A DNA stretch of 64,000 nucleotides from Helicobacter pylori (GTDB taxonomy: Bacteria; Campylobacterota; Campylobacteria; Campylobacterales; Helicobacteraceae). Under the pieces are notes generated by a model. It was given only the letters and a program-made list of their open reading frames with translations. It was not told the origin of the DNA and searched no databases. Positions 16,987 to 25,689 of the stretch are shown piece after piece. Location: positions 1-64,000 of the forward strand of contig NZ_QBAW01000007.1 in the NCBI RefSeq assembly GCF_009689985.1. The letters are read 5' to 3'. The stretch's first letter is position 1; each line of letters starts with the position of its first letter. A program made the position numbers and the translations under genes.

Positions 16987-19128
16987 TTATTTAATTTCTT
17001 TTAAGTGGAACAATCGGTGTTTGTCTAGTCTTGTCGCAAAGCCTTTGGGTATCACGAAAGTGGTCGCATCTGATTCCACGATCGCAGGCCCTATGACTTC
17101 ATTTCCAGGCAGTAATTTTTCCATTTGCCACACATCTGCATCCACCCATTTCTTATGACGATAGAATTTTCTAACGCCTATTTTGGCTTCTTTTGGAGGC
17201 GTGGCACCATGCTCTTTTTCAACCGGAATCACAGGTTTTTGCGTAGCCACAACACCACGCATGATCACGCCGGTCACGCTAAAACCAAGCTCTGGAGAAC
17301 ACGCTGATTCAGAATAAACACGAGCGTAGGTTTTTTCATATTCTTTAACAATCTCTTCCCAATCAGCCACGCTTGCAGCTTTTGACACAGGAGAAGTGAT
17401 CTCTAAATCATTCAATTGCCCCATATACTGCATCCTGTATCCAGGTCTTAAAATCACATCTTTTTGAGAAAATCCATTGATCTTAAACTCTTCAATCACT
17501 TTGAGAGTCAATTCATCCCATGCGTCTTGAATGATTTTGCATGCTTCTACTTTTGACTTGTCTGAAGAATACTGCGGAATGGCAATATCCACGCTCTTAT
17601 CGTATCTGTATTCAAAATCAGCGCAAGCGCAACCAAAAGCGCTAAATCCAGCCGCCCACGCAGGCACTACCACATCCTTAAACCCTAAACCTTCTGTATA
17701 GCCATAGGTATGCACAGGCCCCGCACCACCATATGAAAAGCACACAAAATCAGACGGGCTATACCCTTTAGCGCTAATATTGGATCGCAAGTATTCTTTA
17801 AGCTCCAAATCAAGCAACTCAATCACACCCGCAGCCGCATCTTCTACGCTAATGCCTAGCGGATCAGCGATTTGCTCTTTAATGTGTTTTTTAGCCCTAT
17901 CCACATCTAATTTAATCAAACCGCCTAAGAAATTATCCGGGTTCAAATAGCCTAAAACAATATGGCAATCAGTTACTGAAACCGTGTCTAACCCGCTGTC
18001 TTTCCAACAAGTGCCAACTCTATACCCCGCGCTGTCAGGTCCTAGTTTGACAGATCGGCTGTGCGGATCAATGCGCACAAAACTCCCCGCACCTGCACCA
18101 ACAGAATCCATAGCCACAAGCGGTAGAGATAAAACAAGGCGCGCCATATCAGGGTCAGAAGCGATGTTGAAATTGCTCTTAACGATAAGCGCCATATCAA
18201 AGCTCGTGCCGCCAATATCGCTGCATGCAATATTGTCATAACCAAGCGTTTCGCCTAGCAATTTAGATCCAATCACGCCTCCAATAGGACCGCTCACGAT
18301 CGTTCTAGCGAGCTCTTTAGCTTTCCAACTGATAGTGCCTCCATGCGTTGCCATCACACGAAGATCAAATTTAGCGCCATGCTCTTTGAAGCGGTTACTG
18401 ACTTTAGAGAGAGTTTGTCTGCTTGGCTCAGCCGCATAAGCTTCTAAGATAGTGGTGTTCATTCTGTGGCTTTCTTTTCTTTGAGGGTAGTAATCCACCG
18501 AAGCGAATACAGGAACATTTTTACCCAATTTTTCAATCTGTTCTAACGCTATATCTCTAACGATCCGTTCGCTTTCAGCGTTTTTATGAGATTGCAACAA
18601 GCAAATCACAATAGCCTTTGCGCCTGCTTCTAAAAGCTCCTTAACAGCAACTTTAACCTCTTCTTGGCGCACTGGGATAACCACTTGCCCCTTGACATCG
18701 GTTCTTTCTGTAACGCCTCTAATCCTTTTTAAAGGAATCAGCGGATCATCATACTTGTGCGTGTTGATATGCAACCTTTCTTCTAGCGCATACCCCAAGT
18801 AGGATTGCAACGCCCTGCCCATAGAATGCATTTGCTCAAAACCCTTATTGCAAATCAGGCCCACTTCCATCCCACGCCTTTGGACGACCCGATTGAGCAT
18901 CGCCGTGCCTGAGTACACGCAAGTGACCAACTCTGGATAAACCTTATTCACATCTGATTGCCAATGCGATAAAGCGTCTTGTGAGCTATTGTAAATAGCT
19001 AAGCTCTCATCTTCTGGGTTGCTTTGGGCTTTACCAACTACGAAACTGCCATTTTCTTTCACAAAAAATGTGTCTGTCATGGTGCCACCGGCATCAATAC
19101 CCATCACCTGAACTCTTGCGTCTTTCAT
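16987..19128 (-). CDS. acxA: Acetone carboxylase HyuA-type ATP-binding subunit
   Basis: A 713-residue member of the HyuA family with the actin-like ATPase fold. It shows phosphate loop MGIDAGGTMTDTFFV (about residues 9-23), SGPIGGVIGSKLLGETLGYDNIACSDIGGTSFD (a long family block split here only by description, about 280-312), and FSYGGAGPVHTYGY near 470. It is the first gene of acxABC. Its promoter carries TATAAT at 19190-19195 preceded by a 16-base T/A homopolymer. Between the -10 box and the gene lie two exact 13-bp repeats. Expression may therefore be both phase-varied and repressor-controlled. Confidence 0.93.
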   Translation of the reverse strand: MKDARVQVMGIDAGGTMTDTFFVKENGSFVVGKAQSNPEDESLAIYNSSQDALSHWQSDVNKVYPELVTCVYSGTAMLNRVVQRRGMEVGLICNKGFEQMHSMGRALQSYLGYALEERLHINTHKYDDPLIPLKRIRGVTERTDVKGQVVIPVRQEEVKVAVKELLEAGAKAIVICLLQSHKNAESERIVRDIALEQIEKLGKNVPVFASVDYYPQRKESHRMNTTILEAYAAEPSRQTLSKVSNRFKEHGAKFDLRVMATHGGTISWKAKELARTIVSGPIGGVIGSKLLGETLGYDNIACSDIGGTSFDMALIVKSNFNIASDPDMARLVLSLPLVAMDSVGAGAGSFVRIDPHSRSVKLGPDSAGYRVGTCWKDSGLDTVSVTDCHIVLGYLNPDNFLGGLIKLDVDRAKKHIKEQIADPLGISVEDAAAGVIELLDLELKEYLRSNISAKGYSPSDFVCFSYGGAGPVHTYGYTEGLGFKDVVVPAWAAGFSAFGCACADFEYRYDKSVDIAIPQYSSDKSKVEACKIIQDAWDELTLKVIEEFKINGFSQKDVILRPGYRMQYMGQLNDLEITSPVSKAASVADWEEIVKEYEKTYARVYSESACSPELGFSVTGVIMRGVVATQKPVIPVEKEHGATPPKEAKIGVRKFYRHKKWVDADVWQMEKLLPGNEVIGPAIVESDATTFVIPKGFATRLDKHRLFHLKEIK

Positions 19129-19159
19129 TTTTTAGACTCCTTAGTATTAAAGTGTTGCT

Positions 19160-19185
19160 CAAGGTAACCTATCAAGGTAACCTAT
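19160..19185. repeat. Tandem 13-bp operator-like repeat upstream of acxA
   Basis: CAAGGTAACCTAT occurs twice with no gap. Each copy contains AGGTAACCT, palindromic except at its centre. It sits at about +1 to +25 of the predicted acxA transcript, a typical repressor position. Confidence 0.6.
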
Positions 19186-19189
19186 TTGA

Positions 19190-19235
19190 ATTATAGGACA
19201 AATTTTAAAATGGAAATCGTTTTTTTTTTTTTTTT
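19190..19235 (-). promoter_or_regulatory. acxABC promoter with 16-base homopolymer
   Basis: On the minus strand, A16 (plus-strand T16, 19220-19235) lies 24 bases upstream of a perfect TATAAT (19190-19195). The tract spans about -37 to -52, the place where T/A tracts tune promoters such as sabA in this species. A tract of 16 is slippage-prone. Confidence 0.65.
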
Positions 19236-19336
19236 AAAGCCAATCAGTGAAAATTTAGTGTGTGAAGTGAATAATAGTAATAAGTTCATTCAAAAAAATA
19301 TCATATAGGAAGAAAAATATTAAACCTAATATTAAA

Positions 19337-20338
19337 TCAAAAGGCAAAATTCAATTCTAAAGTGCCGATTTGGTGGTGTTTAGGCTGGGATTGAAAGGTT
19401 TTACTAATATCAGTGATCGTAAAAGCCACCCTAAAGCTACGCCACATCATAGCCGCTCCTATTTCACTGGCATAAACAAAGTATTCCAAATTAGCAATGC
19501 CCCTAGTTTCAGGGCTATTGCCTTGAATGAAGATGTTAAGGGGTTGGAAGCGCCCAAAAGCCCCTACAAAAAAATAGACGGAAAATTTATCGCTATAAGG
19601 CATGCCTCCATCAAAAGCGGTATTGACCTTATTGACCCCATAATCAGCGTCTAGGTTATACCCAGCCCTAAAGAGCGAGCCGAGTTGGAAATAATCCCTC
19701 GCATTACCCAATTCCACATTAAACCCAGGCATTAACTCCATAGAAAAAAAACGAGTCTTTAAAAGGGGGACTTTTTTGAGCAATTGGTAGTGCAATTCAA
19801 AGATAAATTCGTTTTTGAGCTGTGTGTTCCAGCCATAAAATTGGGGGTCATGGCCCCATTTATGAATGAGATGCTGCGTTTGAGCGGCCAAAGAATCTTG
19901 CCCTGTCGTGCCTAAAGAAAGCGTGAATAACTCCATGAAAGTTTGATGGCGGTTATACACATTCAAATTCACCCTCAAATACCCCCCATAAGGGTGGTTG
20001 TCATGCAAATGCACCAGTTTTCTGTTTTCAAGTGAAGGGGTATACATGTCTTGGGCGAGAGAAATGCCAAAACGAGTAACCCTAGGGCTTTTATTGAAAA
20101 ACCCTAAATACGAAGTCCATTTCATCGCTTTATTTTTAGAAAAATCAAACTCTTTAGTAGAAAAACCTATTTGGTTGCCTGCGGTATAATACTCATCAAT
20201 GTAAGGGTTGATATAACCATCATTTTCAGTCATCAAATTGATAGAATAGCGTTTAGAGGGCGTTAATGGGGTAAGAATATCCTCTTTTGCCCATGCAAAC
20301 ATTCCTAATGATAAACATAAAATAAATTTGAAAAACAA
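19337..20338 (-). CDS. lpxR: Lipid A 3'-O-deacylase LpxR
   Basis: This outer-membrane barrel removes the 3'-O-linked acyl chains of lipid A, lowering TLR4 recognition. The 333-residue protein has a signal peptide (FILCLSLGMFAWA). The family motif TENDGYINPYIDEYYTAGNQ follows, corresponding to the catalytic Asn/Asp region and the YT-G motif. Next comes the His-containing segment LIHKWGHDPQFYGWNTQ, and the C-terminus is GTLELNFAF. The start is TTG with AAGGA six bases upstream. The H. pylori homologue was shown to act as LpxR. Alone between acxA and atoE. Confidence 0.9.
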   Translation of the reverse strand: MFFKFILCLSLGMFAWAKEDILTPLTPSKRYSINLMTENDGYINPYIDEYYTAGNQIGFSTKEFDFSKNKAMKWTSYLGFFNKSPRVTRFGISLAQDMYTPSLENRKLVHLHDNHPYGGYLRVNLNVYNRHQTFMELFTLSLGTTGQDSLAAQTQHLIHKWGHDPQFYGWNTQLKNEFIFELHYQLLKKVPLLKTRFFSMELMPGFNVELGNARDYFQLGSLFRAGYNLDADYGVNKVNTAFDGGMPYSDKFSVYFFVGAFGRFQPLNIFIQGNSPETRGIANLEYFVYASEIGAAMMWRSFRVAFTITDISKTFQSQPKHHQIGTLELNFAF

Positions 20339-20465
20339 AACACTTCCTTAGGTTATTATGGGGTTGGTTATTGTAACGAAATAAGGCTTAATTACAAGAG
20401 CGTTTAAAGGGTAAAAAGAGAAAACTTTACCCATTGGAAAGAGCGTGGTTTTAGGCATAAAAAAC

Positions 20466-21836
20466 TCACACTAAAAAATAAAATACCCCACACACGACTA
20501 AGCCTACAAAAATTAAAGTCAAAACGCAATAGCCCATAATGTCTTTAGCGCCCAAACCGGCAATGGCTAACGCAGGCAAAGCCCAAAAAGGCTGTATCAT
20601 ATTCGTCCAAGCGTCTCCCCAAGCGATAGCCATAGAAACCACGCCCGGATCCACCCCCAAGCTTTGGCCAGCTGGGAGCATGATAGGAGCTTGAATCGCC
20701 CATTGCCCTCCGCCTGATGGAATAAAAATATTGACAACCCCTGCGCTCAAAAAAGTCATGAGCGCGAAAGTTTTTTCATTAGCGATGTGCGTGAAGGCTA
20801 AAGAAAGCATTTGCGCTAAAGAATGCCCCCCCACGCTATGGCTTGCCATCATCCCCATAATCCCGGCATAAAAAGGGAATTGCAATAAAATCCCAGCCAC
20901 GCTCCTAGCGGAATGATTGATCGCTTTCACATAAGCCAAAGGGGTTTTATGCAGTAAAATCCCTAAAAAAAGGAAAATCGTATTGACAATGTTTAAACTA
21001 ATCCCTCCCCCTTTAAAAAAATAAACACCAAGATACCCAAAACCCAAAAAAACCAAAAGATAAGAAAGCAAAGCACTGTTTTCTAAAAAATGCGCGATCG
21101 TTTTGTCTTGTTGGTGGTCAATGAGTTCAATTTCTTTGTATTTGTCTTTTAAAAGCTTTGAATCAATTTCAACGATTTCTTCTTTTTTAGGGTGGATCAT
21201 TGCCATTAAAAAGGGTAACCCTACAAGAATGATCCCTATAATGATTAAATTATATGCAGAAAAAATCGTCTGACTGATAGGAATGGCTTTTTCAATCACC
21301 CCAGCGCTCATTTTGGATAGATTTTCATTTTGGGTGGCAACGCTTAAAGGGATAGAGCCTGATAAACCCCCATGCCAGATGACAAAACCCGAATAAGCGC
21401 TAGCGATAAGTAGCCTGTAATCCACCCCTTTAACATTTTTGGCGATCTCTTTTGCAAAAATCGCGCTGATCACCAAGCCAAAACCCCAGTTGATCCAATT
21501 AGCGATTAACGATAAAAAAGTAACTAACCATAAAGCCGTGTAATACCCTTTAGGTAAAGACGCCAAGTATTTTAAAAGTTTTTGGACTAATTTAGCGCTA
21601 GCTAAAGCCTGACCTAGCACCAAAATAAGAGCCATTTGCATAGAAAAACCTAAAAGCGTCCAAGCGCCATTCCCCCAACTGGAAATGACAGACGAAGCGT
21701 CTTGCCCTGTCAAGCAATAAACAAGAACAAACACGACAAACGATAAAAGAGCGACCAAGACAAAAGAGTCCGGCAAACATTTAGACGCTAAAAACACGCA
21801 CGCTGAAGTCAAATGCCTTAATAAAAACATAAACAC
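20466..21836 (-). CDS. atoE: Short-chain fatty acid / acetoacetate transporter AtoE
   Basis: A 456-residue inner-membrane permease with about 12 hydrophobic segments, of the AtoE family. Conserved loops include LVTFLSLIANWINWGFGLV, SAYSGFVIWHGGLSGSIPL and NIFIPSGGGQWAIQAP. It is the last gene of thl-scoA-scoB-atoE, 13 bases after scoB. That context makes acetoacetate or butyrate uptake its likely role. Confidence 0.92.
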   Translation of the reverse strand: MFMFLLRHLTSACVFLASKCLPDSFVLVALLSFVVFVLVYCLTGQDASSVISSWGNGAWTLLGFSMQMALILVLGQALASAKLVQKLLKYLASLPKGYYTALWLVTFLSLIANWINWGFGLVISAIFAKEIAKNVKGVDYRLLIASAYSGFVIWHGGLSGSIPLSVATQNENLSKMSAGVIEKAIPISQTIFSAYNLIIIGIILVGLPFLMAMIHPKKEEIVEIDSKLLKDKYKEIELIDHQQDKTIAHFLENSALLSYLLVFLGFGYLGVYFFKGGGISLNIVNTIFLFLGILLHKTPLAYVKAINHSARSVAGILLQFPFYAGIMGMMASHSVGGHSLAQMLSLAFTHIANEKTFALMTFLSAGVVNIFIPSGGGQWAIQAPIMLPAGQSLGVDPGVVSMAIAWGDAWTNMIQPFWALPALAIAGLGAKDIMGYCVLTLIFVGLVVCGVFYFLV

Positions 21837-21849
21837 CCCCTTTTATAAG

Positions 21850-22473
21850 CTATAGATGCACTTCAAATTCAGCTTCTGTTTTTTCTTTCACTTGATCAAG
21901 GCTGACCCCCTCTTGCAATTCCACTAATTTCATGGCGTTATTGGAAAACTCAAACACCGCTAAATCCGTTATCAATTGATGCACCACGCCTTTTCCCGTT
22001 AAGGGCAATGAGCATTCTTTTTTCACTTTAGACTCCCCGTATTTGTTGCAATGCTCCATGATGACAATCACTTTTTTAGCGCCATGCACCAAATCCATAG
22101 CCCCTCCCATGCCTTTTATGAGTTTTTTAGGGATCATCCAATTAGCCAAATCCCCATTTTGCGAGACTTCCATTCCCCCTAAAATCGCTAGATCAATATG
22201 CCCCCCACGAATCATCGCAAACGAATCCGCGCTATTGAAAAACGAAGCGCCCGGCACCACGGTTACGGTTTCCTTTCCTGCATTGATGAGATCCGCATCA
22301 ACGCCCCCTTCTAAAGGGTAAGCACCAATCCCTAATAGCCCGTTCTCGCTTTGGAAAACGATATTCATCCCGCTCACTTCATTAGCCACCAGCGTGGGCA
22401 ATCCTATCCCTAAATTCACATACATGCCCTCTTTTAATTCCTTTGCCGCTCTTTTAATGATGGCCTCTCTCAT
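21850..22473 (-). CDS. scoB: Succinyl-CoA:3-ketoacid CoA-transferase subunit B
   Basis: SCOT transfers CoA from succinyl-CoA to acetoacetate. The 207-residue beta subunit has the family I motif [13 protein letters not shown] and the catalytic glutamate motif SENGLLG (about residues 42-48). [14 protein letters not shown] and [16 protein letters not shown] follow. ATG start with AAGGAG six bases upstream. It overlaps scoA by four bases, so equimolar coupled translation is likely. Confidence 0.95.
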   Translation of the reverse strand: MREAIIKRAAKELKEGMYVNLGIGLPTLVANEVSGMNIVFQSENGLLGIGAYPLEGGVDADLINAGKETVTVVPGASFFNSADSFAMIRGGHIDLAILGGMEVSQNGDLANWMIPKKLIKGMGGAMDLVHGAKKVIVIMEHCNKYGESKVKKECSLPLTGKGVVHQLITDLAVFEFSNNAMKLVELQEGVSLDQVKEKTEAEFEVHL

Positions 22474-23168
22474 TTCGTGCTCCTTGTGGTGGTTTTTTCT
22501 ATCCGTTTTTCAAATTTCTCGCCCTTATAGATGTGTTGCACATAGATTCCTGGCAAGTGTATTTCATCTGGGTCTAATTCCCCGGCCGGGACAATTTCTT
22601 CCACTTCAGCGACGCATATTTTTGACGCCATCGCACACAAGGGGTTGAAATTTCGGGCCGTTTTTCTAAACACCAAGTTCCCAAGAGTGTCGCTTTTATA
22701 GGCTTTGATAAGCCCATAATCGCCCGTTATGGCTCTTTCTAAAATATACTCCTTGCCGTTAAACTCCCTTGATTCCTTGCCTTGAGCGATTAAAGTCCCA
22801 ACCCCTGTTGGGGTGTAGTAAGCGGGTATCCCAGCCCCTCCAGCGCGTAAGTTTTCAGCCAGCGTGCCTTGCGGTGTCAAAACGACTTCAATTTCTCCGT
22901 TCAACATTTGCGATTCAAAAATCTTATTCTCCCCCACATAGGAAGCGATAATCTTTTTAATCTGCTTTTTTTCCAAAAGAATACCAAGCCCAAAGTCATC
23001 AACGCCGCAATTATTGCTCACGACAACCAAATCCTTAATGCCTTTCTTATAAATGTAATCAATGGCGTATTCGGGTATCCCGCACAGCCCAAAACCGCCC
23101 ACTAAAATAGTATCCCCATCTTTTAACCCGCTCAACGCTTTGTCTAAATCGGTTATAACCTTATTCAT
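22470..23168 (-). CDS. scoA: Succinyl-CoA:3-ketoacid CoA-transferase subunit A
   Basis: The alpha subunit of SCOT, 232 residues, with [20 protein letters not shown] near the N-terminus and [23 protein letters not shown] sequence later (here starting LVFRKT). The start is placed at [12 protein letters not shown], because AAGGAG lies six bases before that ATG. The longer frame would overlap thl and has no ribosome site. It lies between thl and scoB in the acetoacetate operon. Confidence 0.95.
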   Translation of the reverse strand: MNKVITDLDKALSGLKDGDTILVGGFGLCGIPEYAIDYIYKKGIKDLVVVSNNCGVDDFGLGILLEKKQIKKIIASYVGENKIFESQMLNGEIEVVLTPQGTLAENLRAGGAGIPAYYTPTGVGTLIAQGKESREFNGKEYILERAITGDYGLIKAYKSDTLGNLVFRKTARNFNPLCAMASKICVAEVEEIVPAGELDPDEIHLPGIYVQHIYKGEKFEKRIEKTTTRSTK

Positions 23169-23178
23169 CTCATTCTCC

Positions 23179-24354
23179 TTATTTTTGTTCAACTACCACT
23201 GATAGCCCTTGACCGCCACCCACGCACAACGACGCGCAACCCACGCCATGCCCGCTCCTTTTCATTTCATGCAATAAAGTCACTAATATCCTAGCGCCGC
23301 TCGCGCCAATAGGGTGGCCAATCGCTATCGCGCCTCCATTCACATTCACGATATTAGGGTTTAATTCAAGCTCTTTTAACACGGCGATGCTTTGTGCGGC
23401 AAAAGCTTCATTGAGTTCAAAAAGATTGATGTCGTTGAGATTCATTTTGACATTTTTAAGGTTGTTTTTAATAGCGATGCTAGGGCATATACCCATTATA
23501 TCCGGACTGCAACCACCCAAACCAAACCCCTTGATAGTGGCCATGGCTTTTAACCCCAATGTTTGGGCTTTTTTAGCGCTGCATAAAATGATAATACTCG
23601 CGCCATCATTGATCCCTGATGAATTCCCTGCCGTTACCGATCCGTCTTTTTTGAAAGCGGGTTTGAGCTTTGCAAGGGATTCTAGCGTCGTGTCTCTAGG
23701 GTATTCGTCTTCTTTAAAAACCACCACGCCTTTTTTATTCGCTATTTCAATAGGCGTGATTTCTTCTTGGAATTTCCCTGCATTGATGGCGGTTCTTGCT
23801 TTGAGTTGCGATTGGAGCGCGAAATTATCTTGATCTTCTCGGCTTATGTGGTATGCTTGAGCGACATTATCAGCGGTGATCCCCATGTGGTAATCATTGA
23901 ACGCATCCCATAGCCCGTCATGTATCATGGAATCTATCATGTTCGCATTCCCCATTCTTTTCCCCTCTCGCATATCAAACGACAGATAGGGCGCTGCGCT
24001 CATGTTCTCCACGCCACCGCACACCACCACCTCATCGCGCCCAAGCATGATGCTGTCATGCGCTAATTGAATGGCTTTCATAGACGATCCACAAACCATA
24101 TTGACGCTAAAAGCGTTTTTGTCATTAGGGATACCGGCGTCTAGTTGGATCTGTCTGGCGATATTTTGACCCAAACCAGCACCTAAAACATTGCCTAAAA
24201 TGACGGAATCCACATCGCTAGGCTTAAGAGAGATCGCATTCAAAGCATCTTTAAGCACGCAAACACCCATTTCTCTAGCGCCTACATTCTTTAGAGAGCC
24301 TAAAAAACTCCCTACAGCGCTACGCTTTGCCGCCACTATAACCACTTCATTCAT
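23179..24354 (-). CDS. thl: Acetyl-CoA acetyltransferase (thiolase)
   Basis: Thiolase II condenses or cleaves acetyl-CoA and acetoacetyl-CoA. The 391 residues include the nucleophile C88 in [29 protein letters not shown] with the catalytic His, and the second active Cys in [16 protein letters not shown] start with AAAGG six bases upstream. It is first in thl-scoA-scoB-atoE: AtoE imports acetoacetate, ScoAB activates it, and Thl cleaves it to acetyl-CoA. Confidence 0.96.
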   Translation of the reverse strand: MNEVVIVAAKRSAVGSFLGSLKNVGAREMGVCVLKDALNAISLKPSDVDSVILGNVLGAGLGQNIARQIQLDAGIPNDKNAFSVNMVCGSSMKAIQLAHDSIMLGRDEVVVCGGVENMSAAPYLSFDMREGKRMGNANMIDSMIHDGLWDAFNDYHMGITADNVAQAYHISREDQDNFALQSQLKARTAINAGKFQEEITPIEIANKKGVVVFKEDEYPRDTTLESLAKLKPAFKKDGSVTAGNSSGINDGASIIILCSAKKAQTLGLKAMATIKGFGLGGCSPDIMGICPSIAIKNNLKNVKMNLNDINLFELNEAFAAQSIAVLKELELNPNIVNVNGGAIAIGHPIGASGARILVTLLHEMKRSGHGVGCASLCVGGGQGLSVVVEQK

Positions 24355-24734
24355 GTTTTGCCTTTAAGTTGATTTACTCATCATAGTATCACTTTTAAGT
24401 GATTGAAACCCTAATAAGTTTTATTCTGTTTTAGGTTTTGTTTTAGATTGAGAGCGATCCGTTTATTTTTTTCACAAAAATATTATTCTTATCGTTCAAT
24501 GATTATTGCACAATTTTTCATTCAACACAAATTAGTTTAAAACTATAATTATTAGTTGTTAAGCTATAGCCTGTCTTAATGATAGACTATATTATTTATT
24601 AAAAACTAAAAGTTTTATTAGCGCATAAATTAGTATAAATACATATATTTTCATCTTTATATTCTAGTAATAAATGATAATGGCTTTGCTAACACTTGGT
24701 TTTATACTGATTGGTTTTGATTATCCAATAAGGT
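24355..24734. other. 380-base AT-rich intergenic region before thl
   Basis: No coding frame seen. A perfect inverted repeat TCACTT-TT-AAGTGA (24389-24402) abuts a possible minus-strand -10 TACTAT (24383-24388) for thl. Another imperfect inverted repeat (TATAGCCTGTC / GATAGACTATA, 24565-24591) and several TAAT/ATTA runs of Fur-box flavour lie further in. It may hold regulatory sites or a small RNA. Confidence 0.5.
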
Positions 24735-25547
24735 TTAAGCAAACTCCCTAATTTCTTTCTCTAAAGCGTTAATAAAAACGCTTGAATAGGATTTTTCTTT
24801 AGGGAATTTTTCTAAAAAATCATTCAATAGCCCAAGGTATTGCTCCTTATTTAAAGCCCCTTTTAACACTTCGTATTTTAAAAAAAGCCAGTAAGTGTTA
24901 AGCACATCGCTTTGGCAATAGCCATCAATAATGCCTTTTTTCTCCTTTTGGCTTAAATGGGGATTGTAATAAATCGCATGCACTAAATCCCCGCTCACAT
25001 CAAATTTACCAGGAATATTCATCATAGAGCAAATGCCATTCAAATTCAACCCCCTAACGGATCCATAATGGCTCAAGCTATCCATTAAATCCAAATGAAA
25101 CTGCTCGCTATAACGCGCGCGGTAATTTTCCCATTTGTTTTCTTGGCTGTAAAAAGCGTCTAAGGTTAAATTGTATTTAAGGGCTTTGAGCGTGAGTAGA
25201 GGCATATCAAAACCTCTGCCATTGAAGCTTATTAGGCGCGGTTGTTTTTCGTTAAAGTATCTAAAAAAGTCTTCTAAAAGCTCTTTTTCGCTTGTAAAAC
25301 CCTCTTTATTCTCGTGTTTTTGACCAAAATTCCCCACTTTGACAAACTGCCCGTAATCATCGCCAATGACCGCTGCAATAGAGATAATTTCATGCAAATA
25401 AAGGGGTAAAAACTCGCTCCCGCTTTTTTCTTTTTGTTTTTCAAAACTCCATTCACAGATTTTTAGCGCATCGTCTTCTTTTAATTGAAAATGCTCTTTA
25501 CACAAGCTCACGCTAGGAATGGTTTCTATATCAAACACGCACAACAT
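24735..25547 (-). CDS. Predicted 3'-5' exonuclease, DEDDy / PolB-like family
   Basis: A 270-residue protein with the three exonuclease motifs in order: CVFDIETIP (Exo I, D and E, about residue 5), ISFNGRGFDMPLL (Exo II, about 120) and YCQSDVLNTYWLF (Exo III, Y and D, about 215). This matches the PolB-like predicted exonuclease family. The start is set at MLCVFDIETIP, where GAGG lies six bases upstream; the longer frame adds six basic residues without support. Single gene; substrate unknown. Confidence 0.8.
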   Translation of the reverse strand: MLCVFDIETIPSVSLCKEHFQLKEDDALKICEWSFEKQKEKSGSEFLPLYLHEIISIAAVIGDDYGQFVKVGNFGQKHENKEGFTSEKELLEDFFRYFNEKQPRLISFNGRGFDMPLLTLKALKYNLTLDAFYSQENKWENYRARYSEQFHLDLMDSLSHYGSVRGLNLNGICSMMNIPGKFDVSGDLVHAIYYNPHLSQKEKKGIIDGYCQSDVLNTYWLFLKYEVLKGALNKEQYLGLLNDFLEKFPKEKSYSSVFINALEKEIREFA

Positions 25548-25689
25548 CACACGCCTCTTTCGCATTTTAATATTCTTGTCTCGCTTTTATTATATAACAA
25601 TTAGTCTTATAGCGCTATAGTGCTGACTTTTAATCTAAAAACGATATAACCAAAAATTAAAAAACTTTAATGCGGAGCATTCAAACCCA

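Noticed and set aside
23387..23833. 148-codon plus-strand frame opposite thl
   Set aside because: Shadow of a well-conserved thiolase gene; the antisense reading shows no domain.
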